A stretch of 64,000 nt of DNA from Pseudomonadota bacterium (GTDB taxonomy: Bacteria > Desulfobacterota > Desulfobulbia > Desulfobulbales > Desulfurivibrionaceae): the NCBI GenBank assembly GCA_018830485.1, contig JAHJRQ010000015.1, positions 372,001-436,000 on the forward strand, given 5' to 3'. Shown piece after piece: positions 63,152-64,000 of this stretch. The stretch's first letter is position 1. Each line of letters begins with the position of its first letter. The position numbers were made by a program, and so were the translations under genes. The notes beneath the pieces are model-generated. The model was not told where the DNA came from. It made no database searches and saw only the letters and a list, made by a program, of their open reading frames with translations.

Positions 63152-63305
63152 GGGAGCCTTGAAAAATTCAAGGCTCCCGTGCGGGGCAGGACGCCCCGTC
63201 ATTTTTAGCCACGCAAGTGGCTAAAAATGTGAGAAAAGGCAAAACTTGTTTTGGCTTTGCGGCTTAAAAAATCAACAGGAAGTTGATTTTTCAAGGCTCC
63301 CTTAA
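63148..63305. repeat. 158-bp element with perfect 19-bp terminal inverted repeats
   Basis: TTAAGGGAGCCTTGAAAAA at 63148-63166 is exactly inverted at 63287-63305. Between them lie four further hairpins (about 63152-63178, 63181-63199, 63202-63226, 63266-63290). AGGGTTATT stands on both sides (63140 and 63312). It looks like a non-autonomous MITE/REP-like insertion between gatC and gatA. Confidence 0.7.
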
Positions 63306-63351
63306 GATATTAGGGTTATTGCAAATACGTCGTTGCCTGCCGGTTGTCTTG

Positions 63352-63378
63352 CGGACCTCCTTTCCGAGGTCCGTTTTT
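63352..63378 (+). terminator. Rho-independent terminator between gatC and gatA
   Basis: CGGACCTC and GAGGTCCG pair perfectly around six bases, then TTTTTG. It would reduce readthrough from gatC into gatA. Confidence 0.8.
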
Positions 63379-63437
63379 GTTGGCACTCCCCCGCGCCTCC
63401 GGCAGACATCCGATAAAACCAAGCGGTACGGTACATT

Positions 63438-64000
63438 ATGGAACTCCACGCCTTAACCATTCATGCCTTGCAGGATCTCCTGGCCAAGGGGGAGATCTCC
63501 TCCCTGGAGCTGACCCGTTCGGTGCTCGACCGGATCGACGGTGTGGAGCCAAAGGTCAACGCCTATATCACCCTGGACAGCAACAACGCCCTGGTCCAGG
63601 CAGAAGCAGCAGATGAACAACGCAAACGCGGCCACGGCGGCAGCCTCTGCGGCATTCCGCTCTCCATCAAGGATGTCCTCTGCACCAAGGGATTGCGCAC
63701 CACCGCAGGCTCCAAGATCCTCGAACCCTTTATCCCCCCCTACGACGCCACGGTAATCGAAAAACTGCGGAATGAAGGCGCGGTGATCCTCGGCAAGGTG
63801 AGCATGGACGAATTCGCCATGGGCTCGGCCAATGAAAACTGCGCCTACGGAGTGCCGAAGAACCCCTGGAACATCGCCCATGTCTGCGGCGGCTCCAGCG
63901 GCGGCTCGGCAGCCTCGGTGGCGGCTGACGAATGCATCGCCTCCCTGGGCTCGGACACCGGCGGCTCCATCCGCCAGCCCGCCTCCCACTGCGGCATCGT
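63438..64000 (+). CDS. gatA: Asp/Glu-tRNA amidotransferase subunit A (partial)
   Basis: Glutaminase subunit of GatCAB, cut by the window end after 187 residues. Amidase signature parts are seen: PLSIKDVLCTKGLRTTAGSK with the catalytic lysine, GKVSMDEFAMGSANEN, GGSSGGSAASVA with a catalytic serine, and SDTGGSIRQPA with the second serine. It starts at the ATG at 63438, 286 bases after gatC, an unusually large gap for this operon. Confidence 0.95.
   Translation, partial: MELHALTIHALQDLLAKGEISSLELTRSVLDRIDGVEPKVNAYITLDSNNALVQAEAADEQRKRGHGGSLCGIPLSIKDVLCTKGLRTTAGSKILEPFIPPYDATVIEKLRNEGAVILGKVSMDEFAMGSANENCAYGVPKNPWNIAHVCGGSSGGSAASVAADECIASLGSDTGGSIRQPASHCGI

Noticed and set aside
1-64000. CRISPR array
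   Set aside because: No set of regularly spaced identical repeats with unique spacers was seen; the 21-bp iterons and O-gene repeats lack spacers of the right size and no cas gene is present.

Overview
The window looks like chromosomal DNA of a sulfur-metabolising Desulfobacterota bacterium, most likely of the Desulfobulbales. The main reason is a complete dsrMKJOP operon, the membrane complex that works with dissimilatory sulfite reductase. Other pointers are an EF-G of the mitochondrial-EFG1/spdEFG1 type, a eukaryote-type HisA, and many REC, HDOD, HD-GYP and GGDEF signalling proteins. The backbone is GC-rich; one block (about 16.3-28.5 kb) is visibly foreign and partly AT-rich. All family names here come from reading the translations; no database search was run.

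Layout. 0-5.2 kb: tRNA-Phe, a degenerate reading frame, fusA, a P-loop ATPase, eukaryote-type hisA and a small gene. 5.3-8.4 kb: an HDOD and metallo-beta-lactamase pair, an uncharacterised gene, and an RsbRD-like sensor gene that leads into 8.5-13.6 kb, dsrMKJOP. 13.8-16.1 kb: one gene fusing cysteine synthase to cysteinyl-tRNA synthetase. It sits next to the sulfide-producing module and ends just before tRNA-Arg(TCT).

16.3-28.55 kb: an integrated mobilisable element of about 12.26 kb in the 3' end of tRNA-Arg. It is bounded by 49-bp direct repeats and carries a tyrosine integrase, an XRE repressor diverging from small DNA-binding genes, and a lambda-O/P-like replication module with iterons inside the O-like gene. 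It also has a VirB5/TrbJ - small secreted protein - VirB6/TrbL trio, a predicted oriT, MobC and a MOBP relaxase. An AT-rich three-gene cargo including a TIGR04255-family protein lies beside the integrase. No VirB4 or VirD4 homologue is visible, so the element probably transfers with help from another conjugative system.

28.6-48.6 kb is housekeeping: a TPR protein, REC-TPR and GAF-histidine kinase genes, guaBA, a Ppx/GppA phosphatase, a YciO/Sua5 protein, rpsA-sppA-ihf, a REC-GGDEF / Nudix / HAD cluster, a nitronate monooxygenase-like protein, pcnB and bioBF. 48.6-59.6 kb is a minus-strand block: an Ala/Pro-rich lipoprotein, mutM, a TVP38-type membrane protein, a PHP-glycosyltransferase fusion with an overlapping radical SAM gene, a 1040-residue radical SAM / ArsM-like methyltransferase / DUF5714 fusion, and a pyridine nucleotide-disulfide oxidoreductase. 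59.8-64 kb holds 5-formyl-THF cyclo-ligase, a histone-deacetylase-like protein, a REC-HD-GYP regulator, gatC and the start of gatA, with a 158-bp perfect-terminal-inverted-repeat element between the gat genes.

Most unusual items: the replication, oriT and repeat architecture of the mobile element; its AT-rich cargo operon; the CysK-CysS fusion with altered class I signature motifs; and the radical SAM-methyltransferase-DUF5714 fusion.
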